Source: Solirubrobacteraceae bacterium
GTDB taxonomy: Bacteria; Actinomycetota; Thermoleophilia; Solirubrobacterales; Solirubrobacteraceae
Direction of reading: 5' to 3'
Length of the DNA stretch: 54,415 bases
Assembly (NCBI GenBank): GCA_017882375.1
Contig: JADGPP010000013.1
Coordinates: 1-54,415 of the forward strand
A model generated the notes under the pieces. That model did no database searches and was not told the DNA's origin. It was given only the letters and a program-made list of their open reading frames with translations. The position numbers and the translations under genes were made by a program. Shown in pieces: positions 1 to 7,652 of this stretch; the stretch's first letter is position 1; every line of letters starts with the position of its first letter.

Positions 1-99
1 ACCCCTTTCGACCAGAAACCCACTCATTTGCAGGACATTCTGGCGATCAGACCGGACGGAACAAGCCCCCCAACACCCTACTTTTTCCGCAGGAAGTAG
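1..99 (+). CDS. Possible 3' end of an unidentified gene (partial)
   Basis: Frame 1 is open from the window edge to a TAG at 97-99 and encodes 32 residues ending in Tyr-Phe-Phe-Arg-Arg-Lys. The composition looks protein-like, but third positions are less GC-rich than in neighbouring genes. It would converge on the cysNC gene, and the hairpin at 107-149 lies between the two stops, as expected of a shared terminator. I do not recognise the sequence. It could equally be chance open frame in an intergenic region. Confidence 0.3.
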   Translation, partial: TPFDQKPTHLQDILAIRPDGTSPPTPYFFRRK

Positions 100-106
100 T
101 TAGGCG

Positions 107-149
107 CTTCGCCGAGCACCGGCCGACCCGGCGTCGGCGCCCGGCGAAG
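107..149. terminator. Hairpin after the cys operon
   Basis: Outer arms CTTCGCCG (107-114) and CGGCGAAG (142-149) are perfectly complementary, and the GC-rich interior pairs further. It sits directly after the cysNC stop on the minus strand and after the possible partial gene on the plus strand. There is no clean T-run, so it is called a terminator by position and structure only. Confidence 0.45.
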
Positions 150-151
150 GC

Positions 152-2173
152 TCAGCTCTCGCCGGTCACGATCCCGCGGGCGGCGAGCAGCTCCATCACG
201 CGCTCGACGCCGCGCTCGACCGATTCCTCGAGCGTTCCAAGCACCATGTCGGGGTCGGCAGGCGGCTCGTAGGGCGCGCCCACTCCTGTCATCCCCGACA
301 GCTCGCCGGCGCGTGCACGCGCGTACAGGCCCTTCGGGTCGCGCTTCTCGCACAGCTCCAGCGGCGCGTCGACGAAGATCTCGACGAACTCCAGGTCGTC
401 GCCGGAGTGCAGCGCCGCGGCGAGCGCGCGATCGGCGGCATACGGGCTGACGAGACTGACGAGCGCGATCGTGCCGGACTCCGCCAAGAGCCTGGCGACG
501 TGCGCGGTGCGCCGCACGTTCTCGCGCCGCGCCTGCTCGTCGAAGCCGAGGTCGCCATTGAGACCGTGGCGCAGGTTGTCGCCGTCCAGCAGAAAGGCCG
601 ACTGTCCCGCGGCGATCAGGCGCTCCTCCACCGCCGCGGCGATCGTCGACTTGCCAGCGCCGGGCAGGCCGGTGAACCAGAGCGTCGCGCCGGGATGGCC
701 GAGCGCCTGCCAACGCTTCTCGCGGGTCATCCGCGTCCCCTGCCAGCGCACGTTCGGGCTGCGCTCGCTCTTGACGTCCGTATCGAAGCCCTCGACCTCG
801 GTGTCGAGGATCACGCCCGCGGCGACCGTTTCGTTGGTCGCCTCGTCGATCACGATCAGGCTGCCGGTCGTGCGGTTGCGCCGGTAGGAGTCGAACACGA
901 GCGGCACGCTCAGCTCCATGCGCACGCGACCGAGATCGTTGAGCTCGAGCACCGTGGCACTCTCGTCGCGGTGCAGCGTCTCGACGTCGATGCGGTAGCG
1001 CACGTCCAGTCCGCCGACCATCGCGGTTCGCGTGGTGTGCTTGACCTGGTAGCGCCTGCGGCGGTCCAGCGGCCGCTCGGACATCCAACAGAGCAGCGCC
1101 TCGAAGTGGTTTGCGACGGTCGGCTGATTCTGCGTGCGCACGATCGTGCTGCCGCGCCCCACGTCGATGTCGTCGGCCAGCCGCAGCGCGACCGACATCG
1201 GCGGAAACGCCTCCTGCAGCGGACCGTCGAACGTGTCGATCGCGGCGATCGTGCTGTGCTGGCCTCCTGGCAGCACGACCACGTCGTCGCCGGGGCGCAT
1301 CACGCCGCCGGCGACCTGCCCGGCATATGCGCGGTAGTCGGTGACGCTCGAGGACGGCGGGCGGATCACCCACTGCACCGGAAAGCGCACGTCGATCAGG
1401 TTTCGATCGGAGGCGATGTGCACATGCTCGAGGTGGTAGAGCAGCGGCGGGCCCTGATACCAGGGCATCGCCTGCGAGCGATCGACGACGTTGTCGCCGA
1501 GCAGCGCCGAGATCGGGATGAACGTCACGTCGGACATCTCCAGGCGAGCGGCGAACTGATCGAAGTCCTCGACGATCGCGTCGAACACGCCCTCGTCGTA
1601 GTCGACGAGGTCCATCTTGTTGACACACACGACAAGGTGCGGGATCGCCAGCAGCGAGCTGATGAACGCGTGGCGCTTGGACTGCGCGATGACGCCCTTG
1701 CGTGCGTCGATCAGGACGATCGCCAGATCCGCCGTCGAGGCGCCCGTGACCATGTTGCGCGTGTACTGCTCGTGGCCGGGGGTGTCGGCGATGATGAAGC
1801 GGCGCTGCGTCGTCGCGAAGTAGCGATAGGCGACGTCGATCGTGATCCCCTGCTCGCGCTCGGCGCGCAGGCCGTCGGTCAGCAGCGACAAATCGAGGAA
1901 GTCGTGGCCCATCCGCTCGCTCGCCTGCTCGACGTGCTCGAGCTGGTCGGTGAGCACCTGCTTTGAGTCGTACAGCAGCCGCCCGATCAGCGTGCTCTTG
2001 CCGTCGTCCACCGAACCCGCCGTGGCAAATCGCAGCAGGTCGGCGGGTCGCTCGGTCAGCCGCCGGAACACCTCGCGCCCGTCGACCTTCGGCGCCTGCA
2101 CGCCGTCGCCCACGGCCGCGGCGTGCCCGTTGCCGTTGCCGCCCGCCACGTCTGCCGATCCGGGGATCTTCAT
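152..2173 (-). CDS. cysN: CysN-CysC fusion: sulfate adenylyltransferase large subunit / APS kinase
   Basis: This bifunctional sulfate-activation protein of 673 residues resembles NodQ. The N-terminal part is the GTPase subunit of ATP sulfurylase, with G1 GSVDDGKST at about 53-61, G3 DTPGH at 130-134 and G4 NKMD at 185-188, followed by EF-Tu-like beta-barrels to about residue 465. The C-terminal part is an APS kinase with P-loop GLPGAGKST at about 502-510. With CysD it would turn sulfate and ATP into APS and then PAPS in the cytoplasm. Its ATG overlaps the cysD stop by one base (TGATG), so the two are probably translationally coupled. No APS or PAPS reductase gene is present, and the seven sulfotransferases nearby suggest the PAPS is for sulfation rather than cysteine synthesis. 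Confidence 0.95.
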   Translation of the reverse strand: MKIPGSADVAGGNGNGHAAAVGDGVQAPKVDGREVFRRLTERPADLLRFATAGSVDDGKSTLIGRLLYDSKQVLTDQLEHVEQASERMGHDFLDLSLLTDGLRAEREQGITIDVAYRYFATTQRRFIIADTPGHEQYTRNMVTGASTADLAIVLIDARKGVIAQSKRHAFISSLLAIPHLVVCVNKMDLVDYDEGVFDAIVEDFDQFAARLEMSDVTFIPISALLGDNVVDRSQAMPWYQGPPLLYHLEHVHIASDRNLIDVRFPVQWVIRPPSSSVTDYRAYAGQVAGGVMRPGDDVVVLPGGQHSTIAAIDTFDGPLQEAFPPMSVALRLADDIDVGRGSTIVRTQNQPTVANHFEALLCWMSERPLDRRRRYQVKHTTRTAMVGGLDVRYRIDVETLHRDESATVLELNDLGRVRMELSVPLVFDSYRRNRTTGSLIVIDEATNETVAAGVILDTEVEGFDTDVKSERSPNVRWQGTRMTREKRWQALGHPGATLWFTGLPGAGKSTIAAAVEERLIAAGQSAFLLDGDNLRHGLNGDLGFDEQARRENVRRTAHVARLLAESGTIALVSLVSPYAADRALAAALHSGDDLEFVEIFVDAPLELCEKRDPKGLYARARAGELSGMTGVGAPYEPPADPDMVLGTLEESVERGVERVMELLAARGIVTGES

Positions 2174-3084
2174 CAGAAGTACCCCTGCCGCTTACGATCC
2201 TCCATCGCCGCCTCGCTCACGCGGTCGTCACCGCGTGTCTGCCCGCGCTCGGTCACCTCGGTCGCGGCGATCTCGGCGACGACCTCCTCCAGCGTGGCCG
2301 CGGAGGACTCGACGGCGCCCGTGCAGCTCATGTCGCCGACGGTCCGGTAGCGCACGCTAGTCGAGAACGGGCGCTCGTCGTCCATCAGCTGCATGAACGG
2401 GCTGTTGGCGTACAGCATGCCGTCTCGCTCGAACACCTCGCGATCGTGCGCGAAGTAGATCGACGGCACCTCGAGCTCCTCCTCGGCGATGTACTGCCAG
2501 ACGTCGAGCTCGGTCCAGTTGGAGATCGGAAATACCCGCGCATGCTCCCCCTTGTGAATGCGCGCATTGTAGAGCGCCCACACCTCCGGGCGCTGACGCT
2601 GGGGCTCCCACTGACCGAACTGATCGCGGAACGACAGGATTCGCTCCTTGGCCCGAGCGCGCTCCTCGTCGCGCCGCGCCCCGCCGAAGGCCGCATCGAA
2701 GCCGTGCTCGGCGATCGCGTCGAGCAGCGTGACCGTCTGCAGGCCGTTGCGCGACGCACGCGGGCCGGTCTCCTCGACGACACGGCCCTGGCGGATCGAG
2801 TCCTCGACGGAGGCGACGATCAGGCGCTCGCCGAGCTCCCGCATGCGCCGGTCGCGGAACTCGATCGCCTCGGGGAAGTTGTGCCCGGTGTCCACGTGCA
2901 TCAGCGGGAAGGGAAAGGGGGCGGGTCGAAACGCCTTCTCGGCAAGTCGCAGCAGCACGATCGAGTCCTTGCCGCCGCTGAACAGCAGCACCGGCCGCTC
3001 GAACTCGGCGGCGACCTCGCGCATGACCTGAACCGCCTCGGCCTCGAGCGTACGCAGATGCGACAGGTGATAGGTAGCGGGCAT
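2173..3084 (-). CDS. cysD: CysD: sulfate adenylyltransferase small subunit
   Basis: This 303-residue protein is the catalytic subunit of the heterodimeric ATP sulfurylase, of usual length for the family. The N-type ATP-pyrophosphatase loop SGGKDS lies at about 36-41. The C-terminal part carries the family's typical sequence around the Arg-Tyr-Arg-Thr-Val-Gly-Asp motif. It forms APS from sulfate and ATP, driven by GTP hydrolysis in CysN. It is followed directly by cysNC with a one-base overlap. It is separated from the upstream glycosyltransferase gene by about 165 bp that contain a good promoter, so it can be transcribed independently of the asnB block. Confidence 0.96.
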   Translation of the reverse strand: MPATYHLSHLRTLEAEAVQVMREVAAEFERPVLLFSGGKDSIVLLRLAEKAFRPAPFPFPLMHVDTGHNFPEAIEFRDRRMRELGERLIVASVEDSIRQGRVVEETGPRASRNGLQTVTLLDAIAEHGFDAAFGGARRDEERARAKERILSFRDQFGQWEPQRQRPEVWALYNARIHKGEHARVFPISNWTELDVWQYIAEEELEVPSIYFAHDREVFERDGMLYANSPFMQLMDDERPFSTSVRYRTVGDMSCTGAVESSAATLEEVVAEIAATEVTERGQTRGDDRVSEAAMEDRKRQGYF

Positions 3085-3183
3085 CCGTGCTAGGTGGTTG
3101 GAGTTAGCCTGCGTCTCTGGGTTCGTGCTCGGGTCTGCGCCTGCGCGTTCTTGCGCTGCTGACAGTCCGATCGCCGGCGCCCA

Positions 3184-3212
3184 ACCTTAGGGCGCGTTCG
3201 CGCTGTTTGCAA
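3184..3212 (-). promoter_or_regulatory. Predicted promoter of cysD-cysNC
   Basis: Read on the minus strand, TTGCAA (3207-3212) and TAAGGT (3184-3189) are separated by exactly 17 bases, a good sigma-70-type match. Transcription would begin near 3177, leaving a leader of about 90 nt before the cysD ATG. I saw no recognisable riboswitch in that leader. Confidence 0.5.
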
Positions 3213-3249
3213 CATTCGCCCGGTCGCGCCCAGGGGTCTGCGCCGATGC

Positions 3250-4431
3250 TCACAGAGGCCGTCGGCCCGTCTCGGCGATAGCGCGTTCATACACGTCAAG
3301 TGTCGCATGGACGTGCCGGGCGATTGTGAACTGCTGCTCGGCTCGCTCGCGCCCCGCTCGGCCCATCGCCGCGCCGCCGTCCGCGCTCTGCGCGACTCGC
3401 GCGATCGCCCGCGCCCACGCGCTCGGCTGACGCGGCGCGACGAGGTAGCCCTCGCGTCCGTCCTCGATGATCTCGCGCGGGCCGCCGACGTCGGTCGCGA
3501 CGACCGGCACGCCGAGGGCCATCGCCTCGATCGCCGCGCGCCCGAACGGCTCCTCCCAGGAGGGCAGCAGCAGCACGTCCAGCGCGCGGATGATCTGCGG
3601 GACGTCCTCGCGCTCGCCCAGCCACGAGACGCGATCCTCCAGACCCGCCGTCGCGATGAGCTCGCGCAAGCGGGCGACGTAGTCCTCGTTGTCAAAGCGC
3701 GTCGAGCGTGCCACGAACTTCGCCGAGCCGATCAGCAGCAGGTGCGCGTCGAACCCCTCGCCGCAGAGCAGGCCCAGCGTCTCGATCGCCGTGTCCTGAC
3801 CCTTCCACGGGCTGAGTTGAGCGACCACGCCGAGTAGCAGGCGGCGTCCGCCGGCCTCGCCCAGACGAGCGCGCGCCGCGTCACGATCGATCGACTCGGG
3901 GTCAAAGCGCTGCAGGTCGACGGCGTTGTGCACGACCTCCACGCGGGCACTCGGCGCCGCGGCCAGCACCGACGCTGCCGTGTACTGGGAGTTGGCCACG
4001 ATCGTCGTCGCCGTGGACGCGATCAGGCGCAGCGTGGCTCGGCTCACGCGGCCCGGGGGCAGGCAGTCGCGCACGTGCACGATCGTCGGCGTTCGCCGCA
4101 GCCGCGCGAGGCCGAGCACGAGGCCCGCGCGAATCGAGTTGGCATGCACGACGTCGGCGCCGTGACGCGCCGCCGCGCGGCGCACCTGCCACGCCGCGAC
4201 GGCCATCTCGATCAGGGCCCTGGGCGTGTGCAGCGGGTGCACCCGTAGGCTGCCCGCCGTCCCGGCGATCACGGTCGTCGTGATGCCCCGCTGCTGCGCG
4301 AGCGCCTGCAGCGGGCCCGGCGGCGTTGCCAGCAGCGGCTCCACCGTGTCTGGCAGCGCGCCGAGCAGATCCAGCAGCGAGCGCTCGGCGCCACTGACGA
4401 CGGCCGTGTGGCTGACATAGAGGACCTTCAC
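3250..4431 (-). CDS. GT-B glycosyltransferase, family 4 type
   Basis: The protein of 393 residues has the two-domain GT-B pattern of glycosyltransferase family 4. The N-terminus has the acceptor-side Gly-Ala-Glu-Arg-Ser motif at about 14-18. The C-terminal donor domain has the E-x7-E signature in EEPFGRAAIEAMA, followed by GVPVVATDVGG. It probably transfers a nucleotide-activated sugar to the growing polysaccharide repeat at the inner membrane; donor and acceptor cannot be read from sequence. Its ATG lies within a 4-bp overlap with the preceding glycosyltransferase gene, so it belongs to the asnB-GT-GT operon. Confidence 0.9.
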   Translation of the reverse strand: MKVLYVSHTAVVSGAERSLLDLLGALPDTVEPLLATPPGPLQALAQQRGITTTVIAGTAGSLRVHPLHTPRALIEMAVAAWQVRRAAARHGADVVHANSIRAGLVLGLARLRRTPTIVHVRDCLPPGRVSRATLRLIASTATTIVANSQYTAASVLAAAPSARVEVVHNAVDLQRFDPESIDRDAARARLGEAGGRRLLLGVVAQLSPWKGQDTAIETLGLLCGEGFDAHLLLIGSAKFVARSTRFDNEDYVARLRELIATAGLEDRVSWLGEREDVPQIIRALDVLLLPSWEEPFGRAAIEAMALGVPVVATDVGGPREIIEDGREGYLVAPRQPSAWARAIARVAQSADGGAAMGRAGRERAEQQFTIARHVHATLDVYERAIAETGRRPL

Positions 4432-5615
4432 GAGCCGCCGTGCTCCGGCTCACGCGCGCGTTGACCGTCGGCGGCCCCGGCCCCGCCGTCCAGCTGGGCC
4501 AGCAGCAGCGCTTCGACCCGCTCGACGACCCGCGACCACGCGTAGGTCTGCGCGCGAGCCGCTCCGGCGGCCCCCAAGCGCCGCGCCAGCTCGCCGTCTT
4601 GCAGCAGTCGCGTGATCGCCTCGGCCACCGCGAGCGGATCGAGCGGGTCGACGAGCAGCCCCGTCTCGCCGTCGACGACCGCATCGACCGCGCCGCCGAC
4701 GTTGCCCGCGACGACCGGCTTGCCGTACGCGGCCGCCTCCAGGTAGACGATGCCGAAGCCCTCCCCCGCGAACTCGCCGGCGGGCAGGCGGCTGGGCATC
4801 GCCAGCAGCTGCGCGCGCGCCAGCCACGCATCGCGCTGATCGTCGGGGACGGCGCCGAGGAAGCGGATCGAGTCGGCGACGCCGTAGGAGCGCGCGAGCT
4901 GCTCCAGGCCCGGGCGCAGCGAGCCGTCGCCGATCACGACCCATTGCGCGTCTGGCACCTTCGCGAGCACGAGCGCGAGCGCGCGGACCATCACGTCGTG
5001 GCCCTTGTAGCGCTCCTCGATGCGGGCAATCGTGAGGATCGTCGGACGATCGACCGGCCTGGGCGCCGGATCGCTCGGGATGTCGGTGCCGTTGGCGATC
5101 ACGTGCACGCGCTCCGGCGGCCCTCCGGCGGCGGCGATCAGGCTCGCCGTGTAGGCGCTGACGGCGATCGATGCGTCCGCGTGGCGCGCGGCGAAGGCCG
5201 CCAGGCGCGGCTTGGCGCCGATCTCTTCGGCGTGGAAGTACTGGACCGTGCGCGAGCCGCGCGCTCGGCGGATCGCCGCCGCAGCCGGGCTGGTGACGAT
5301 GTGGGCACTGAGCGTCACATCCGGGCGAAAGCTCAGCGCGTGCTTCAGTGCCGCCGCGTTGAGCAGCGCGTTGCGCCCGCCGCGCAGCCCTCCCCCGCCG
5401 CGCACTCTGTGCACGCGCACGCCGCTGGCGGCGTCGAACTGCGCGGCGCCCGGCGAGTCTGGCGCGATCACCTCGGTCTGCAACCCGCGGATGCCTGCGG
5501 CCAGGCGATGGGCCACCACCTGGATCCCGCCCGGGGCGGGTGGGAAGTCCGGCGTGAGGATGAGCAGCCGCGGCCGCTCGCGCAGCCGTGAGACGCTAGG
5601 CGCCATCGAGTCCAT
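4428..5615 (-). CDS. GT-B glycosyltransferase, family 4 type
   Basis: This 395-residue protein carries family 4 features: the N-terminal P-P-A-P-G-G-I-Q motif, a central donor-binding region starting around TILTIARIEERYKGHD, and the E-x7-E pair in GEGFGIVYLEAAAYGKPVV. It is a likely sugar transferase for the exopolysaccharide. The gene overlaps the end of asnB by 20 bp if the first ATG is used, or by 11 bp from the internal ATG three codons later. It overlaps the next glycosyltransferase gene by 4 bp. The tight packing suggests co-translation of asnB and both transferases. Confidence 0.9.
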   Translation of the reverse strand: MDSMAPSVSRLRERPRLLILTPDFPPAPGGIQVVAHRLAAGIRGLQTEVIAPDSPGAAQFDAASGVRVHRVRGGGGLRGGRNALLNAAALKHALSFRPDVTLSAHIVTSPAAAAIRRARGSRTVQYFHAEEIGAKPRLAAFAARHADASIAVSAYTASLIAAAGGPPERVHVIANGTDIPSDPAPRPVDRPTILTIARIEERYKGHDVMVRALALVLAKVPDAQWVVIGDGSLRPGLEQLARSYGVADSIRFLGAVPDDQRDAWLARAQLLAMPSRLPAGEFAGEGFGIVYLEAAAYGKPVVAGNVGGAVDAVVDGETGLLVDPLDPLAVAEAITRLLQDGELARRLGAAGAARAQTYAWSRVVERVEALLLAQLDGGAGAADGQRAREPEHGGS

Positions 5616-7476
5616 AGAAGCGATCCGCCCACAGCCCCAGCGCGAGCAGGGGCCACAGCTGATCGCTGTGATCGTGCGTCGACGCCGTGTGCTCGCGCAC
5701 CAGCACCTCGGCGGCGTGCCGGTCGAAGTACCCCTCGCGGTAGATCACGCCGTGCTCGAGCTGGCGGCTCATCACGGGCGCCAGGGGTCCCCGCAGCCAC
5801 TCCGCGGCCGGGACCCGGAAGGCCGTCTTGCGATAGCGCCCGAATCGAGCCGCCGGGATGATGCCCGGCGGCAGCATCTCGTGCACGAGCGCCTTGCCCG
5901 CTCCGGCGAGATGCATCGACGTGTCCAGCGAGCCGGCGAGCTCGGCCAGGCCGGCGTGCAGGAAGGCCGTGCGGATCTCCAGCGAGACGAGCATGCTCGC
6001 CCGGTCGGTCTTCACGAGCACGTCGTCGGGCAGGTAGTGCACCTGATCGAGATGCATCAGCCAGCGAGCCGCCGTGCCGCCGTCGAGCTCGCCGGCCTGC
6101 GTGGCCAGGTTCGCGAGCACGCGCCCGCGGTCCAGTTGCGCCAGACGGGGTCCGTAGAGAGCTTCGCGGCGGTGACGACGCTCGCTGGTCACCCAATCCA
6201 GGTTGCGCTCGAGCACCGGCGTCGGCGCCAGGCGCGCCGACGCTCGCGCCGCTTGACGCACGCGCCCGGACTGGCGCAGCACGCCGCCGAGCGAGCGCAC
6301 GGCGACCTCCGGCAGGGCCGACTGCAGGCGCCTTGCTCTTTCCAGCCAGCGATACCGCGGATAGCCGCCGAACAACTCGTCCGCGCCCTCGCCGCCGAGG
6401 GCGACGGTCACGCGCGGACGCGCGAACTCCGAGAGCGCGTGCAGTGGTATCGCCGCACGGTCGCCGAGCGGCTGGTCCAGGCGAGACAGGACCGCCGGGG
6501 CCCGCTCGGCGACGTCCGCCTGCGTGAGCGTCACCTCGTGGTGGTCTGAGTCCAGACGCCCGGCCACGGCCCGTGCCCGCTCGGTCTCGTTGACCGCGCC
6601 GGTGTCGTAGCCGACCGTGAACGTCTTCAGACGCTGCGAGGACGCCTCGGCCGCCGCGACGGCCACGAGCGTTGAGTCCACGCCACCGCTGAGGAACACG
6701 CCCACCGGCACGTCGGCGACCATCCGCGTGCGCACCGACTCCGCGAACAGCAGCTTCGCCTCCGCCGCCACCGACCGAAACGACTCGCGCCGCCGCACGC
6801 CGCGCTCGGGCGGCGCCCACCAGCTGCGCTCTCGGCTGACGCCCCCGTCGCGCTCCCAGCTGAGCAGATGCCCGGGTGGGAGCTGGCGCACGCCCGGGAC
6901 GATCGTGCCGGGACCGGGCACGTAGGCGAAGACGAAGAAGGCATCGATCGCGTAGGGATCGAGCTCGCGCAGCTGCGGCTTGACCTCGAGCAGCGAGGTC
7001 AGTTCCGAGGCGAACAGCAGCTCGCCGTCGTGCTCGTGCAGGAACAGCGGCTTCTCGCCGAAGCGGTCGCGCGCGAGCAGCAGGCGACGGCTGCGCTGAT
7101 CCCAGATGGCAAACGTGAACATGCCCTCGAGCGCGTGCACCATCGCCTCGCCGTACTCCTCGTAGAGGTGAACGAGCACCTCGGTGTCCGTGTTGGTGGA
7201 GAACCTGTGGCCCCGGCGGCGCAGGTCCTCGCGCAGCTTCGGGTGGTTGTAGATCTCGCCGTTGAACGCCGCCCACACCGAGCCGTCCTCGTTGCACAGC
7301 GGCTGATGGCCGCCGTCGATGTCCATGATCGCCAGACGGCGAGCGCCGATCGTCACGCCGCTGGCCACGTCGCTGTGCACCCCCTCGTCGTCGGGGCCGC
7401 GGTGGCGCAGCGTCGCGCACATCGCCCGCACCGCGCGGCCATCGGCGTCCGCCGTACTCCCTGCAATTCCGCACAT
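5596..7476 (-). CDS. asnB: AsnB-type glutamine-dependent asparagine synthetase / amidotransferase
   Basis: The chosen start gives 626 residues beginning Met-Cys-Gly-Ile-Ala-Gly, placing the catalytic Cys at position 2 as required in class II glutamine amidotransferases. The open frame extends upstream, but that extension lacks the family start. Other N-terminal signatures are the RHRGPDD and FNGEIYN motifs. The synthetase half has the pyrophosphatase loop SGGVDST and a GGEGADELFGGY motif. The family makes Asn from Asp and Gln, but paralogs in polysaccharide loci may amidate other carboxylates such as uronic acids. It is the first gene of a minus-strand operon with two glycosyltransferases. 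A TATGTT hexamer seven bases before the ATG suggests a leaderless transcript. Confidence 0.92.
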   Translation of the reverse strand: MCGIAGSTADADGRAVRAMCATLRHRGPDDEGVHSDVASGVTIGARRLAIMDIDGGHQPLCNEDGSVWAAFNGEIYNHPKLREDLRRRGHRFSTNTDTEVLVHLYEEYGEAMVHALEGMFTFAIWDQRSRRLLLARDRFGEKPLFLHEHDGELLFASELTSLLEVKPQLRELDPYAIDAFFVFAYVPGPGTIVPGVRQLPPGHLLSWERDGGVSRERSWWAPPERGVRRRESFRSVAAEAKLLFAESVRTRMVADVPVGVFLSGGVDSTLVAVAAAEASSQRLKTFTVGYDTGAVNETERARAVAGRLDSDHHEVTLTQADVAERAPAVLSRLDQPLGDRAAIPLHALSEFARPRVTVALGGEGADELFGGYPRYRWLERARRLQSALPEVAVRSLGGVLRQSGRVRQAARASARLAPTPVLERNLDWVTSERRHRREALYGPRLAQLDRGRVLANLATQAGELDGGTAARWLMHLDQVHYLPDDVLVKTDRASMLVSLEIRTAFLHAGLAELAGSLDTSMHLAGAGKALVHEMLPPGIIPAARFGRYRKTAFRVPAAEWLRGPLAPVMSRQLEHGVIYREGYFDRHAAEVLVREHTASTHDHSDQLWPLLALGLWADRFYGLDGA

Positions 7477-7483
7477 TCGGGCA

Positions 7484-7489
7484 AACATA
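7484..7489 (-). promoter_or_regulatory. -10 element close to the asnB start (leaderless transcript)
   Basis: On the minus strand TATGTT is followed by seven bases and then the asnB ATG, so transcription would start at or within a base or two of the start codon. I see no good -35 hexamer. The same spacing occurs at four other starts in this window. Confidence 0.4.
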
Positions 7490-7652
7490 GATGATCGGCT
7501 GCCGGCGTCGCGGCGCGCCGAGACGGGCCCGCAGCGCGCCTGCCCGGGCGTGTCCACGCTGCCCGCGCGAACGTCAAGCATCGCCATGCGACAGCCGATA
7601 GGCACCGCGAGAGCGACTTTCAGACACGTCCGTCCTTCAAGCCAAAGGCACC

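Noticed and set aside
407-1966. Long open frame on the plus strand across cysNC
   Set aside because: It is antisense to a gene with clear motifs, is Arg- and His-rich and shows no protein family. Such shadows are expected at this GC content.
3085-3177. Riboswitch in the cysD leader
   Set aside because: The roughly 90-nt leader shows no recognisable conserved riboswitch core.
5468-7474. Open frame of 668 codons overlapping asnB in another frame
   Set aside because: Composition is dominated by Arg, Ala, Gly and Pro with no motif, while asnB in the other frame has intact catalytic residues.
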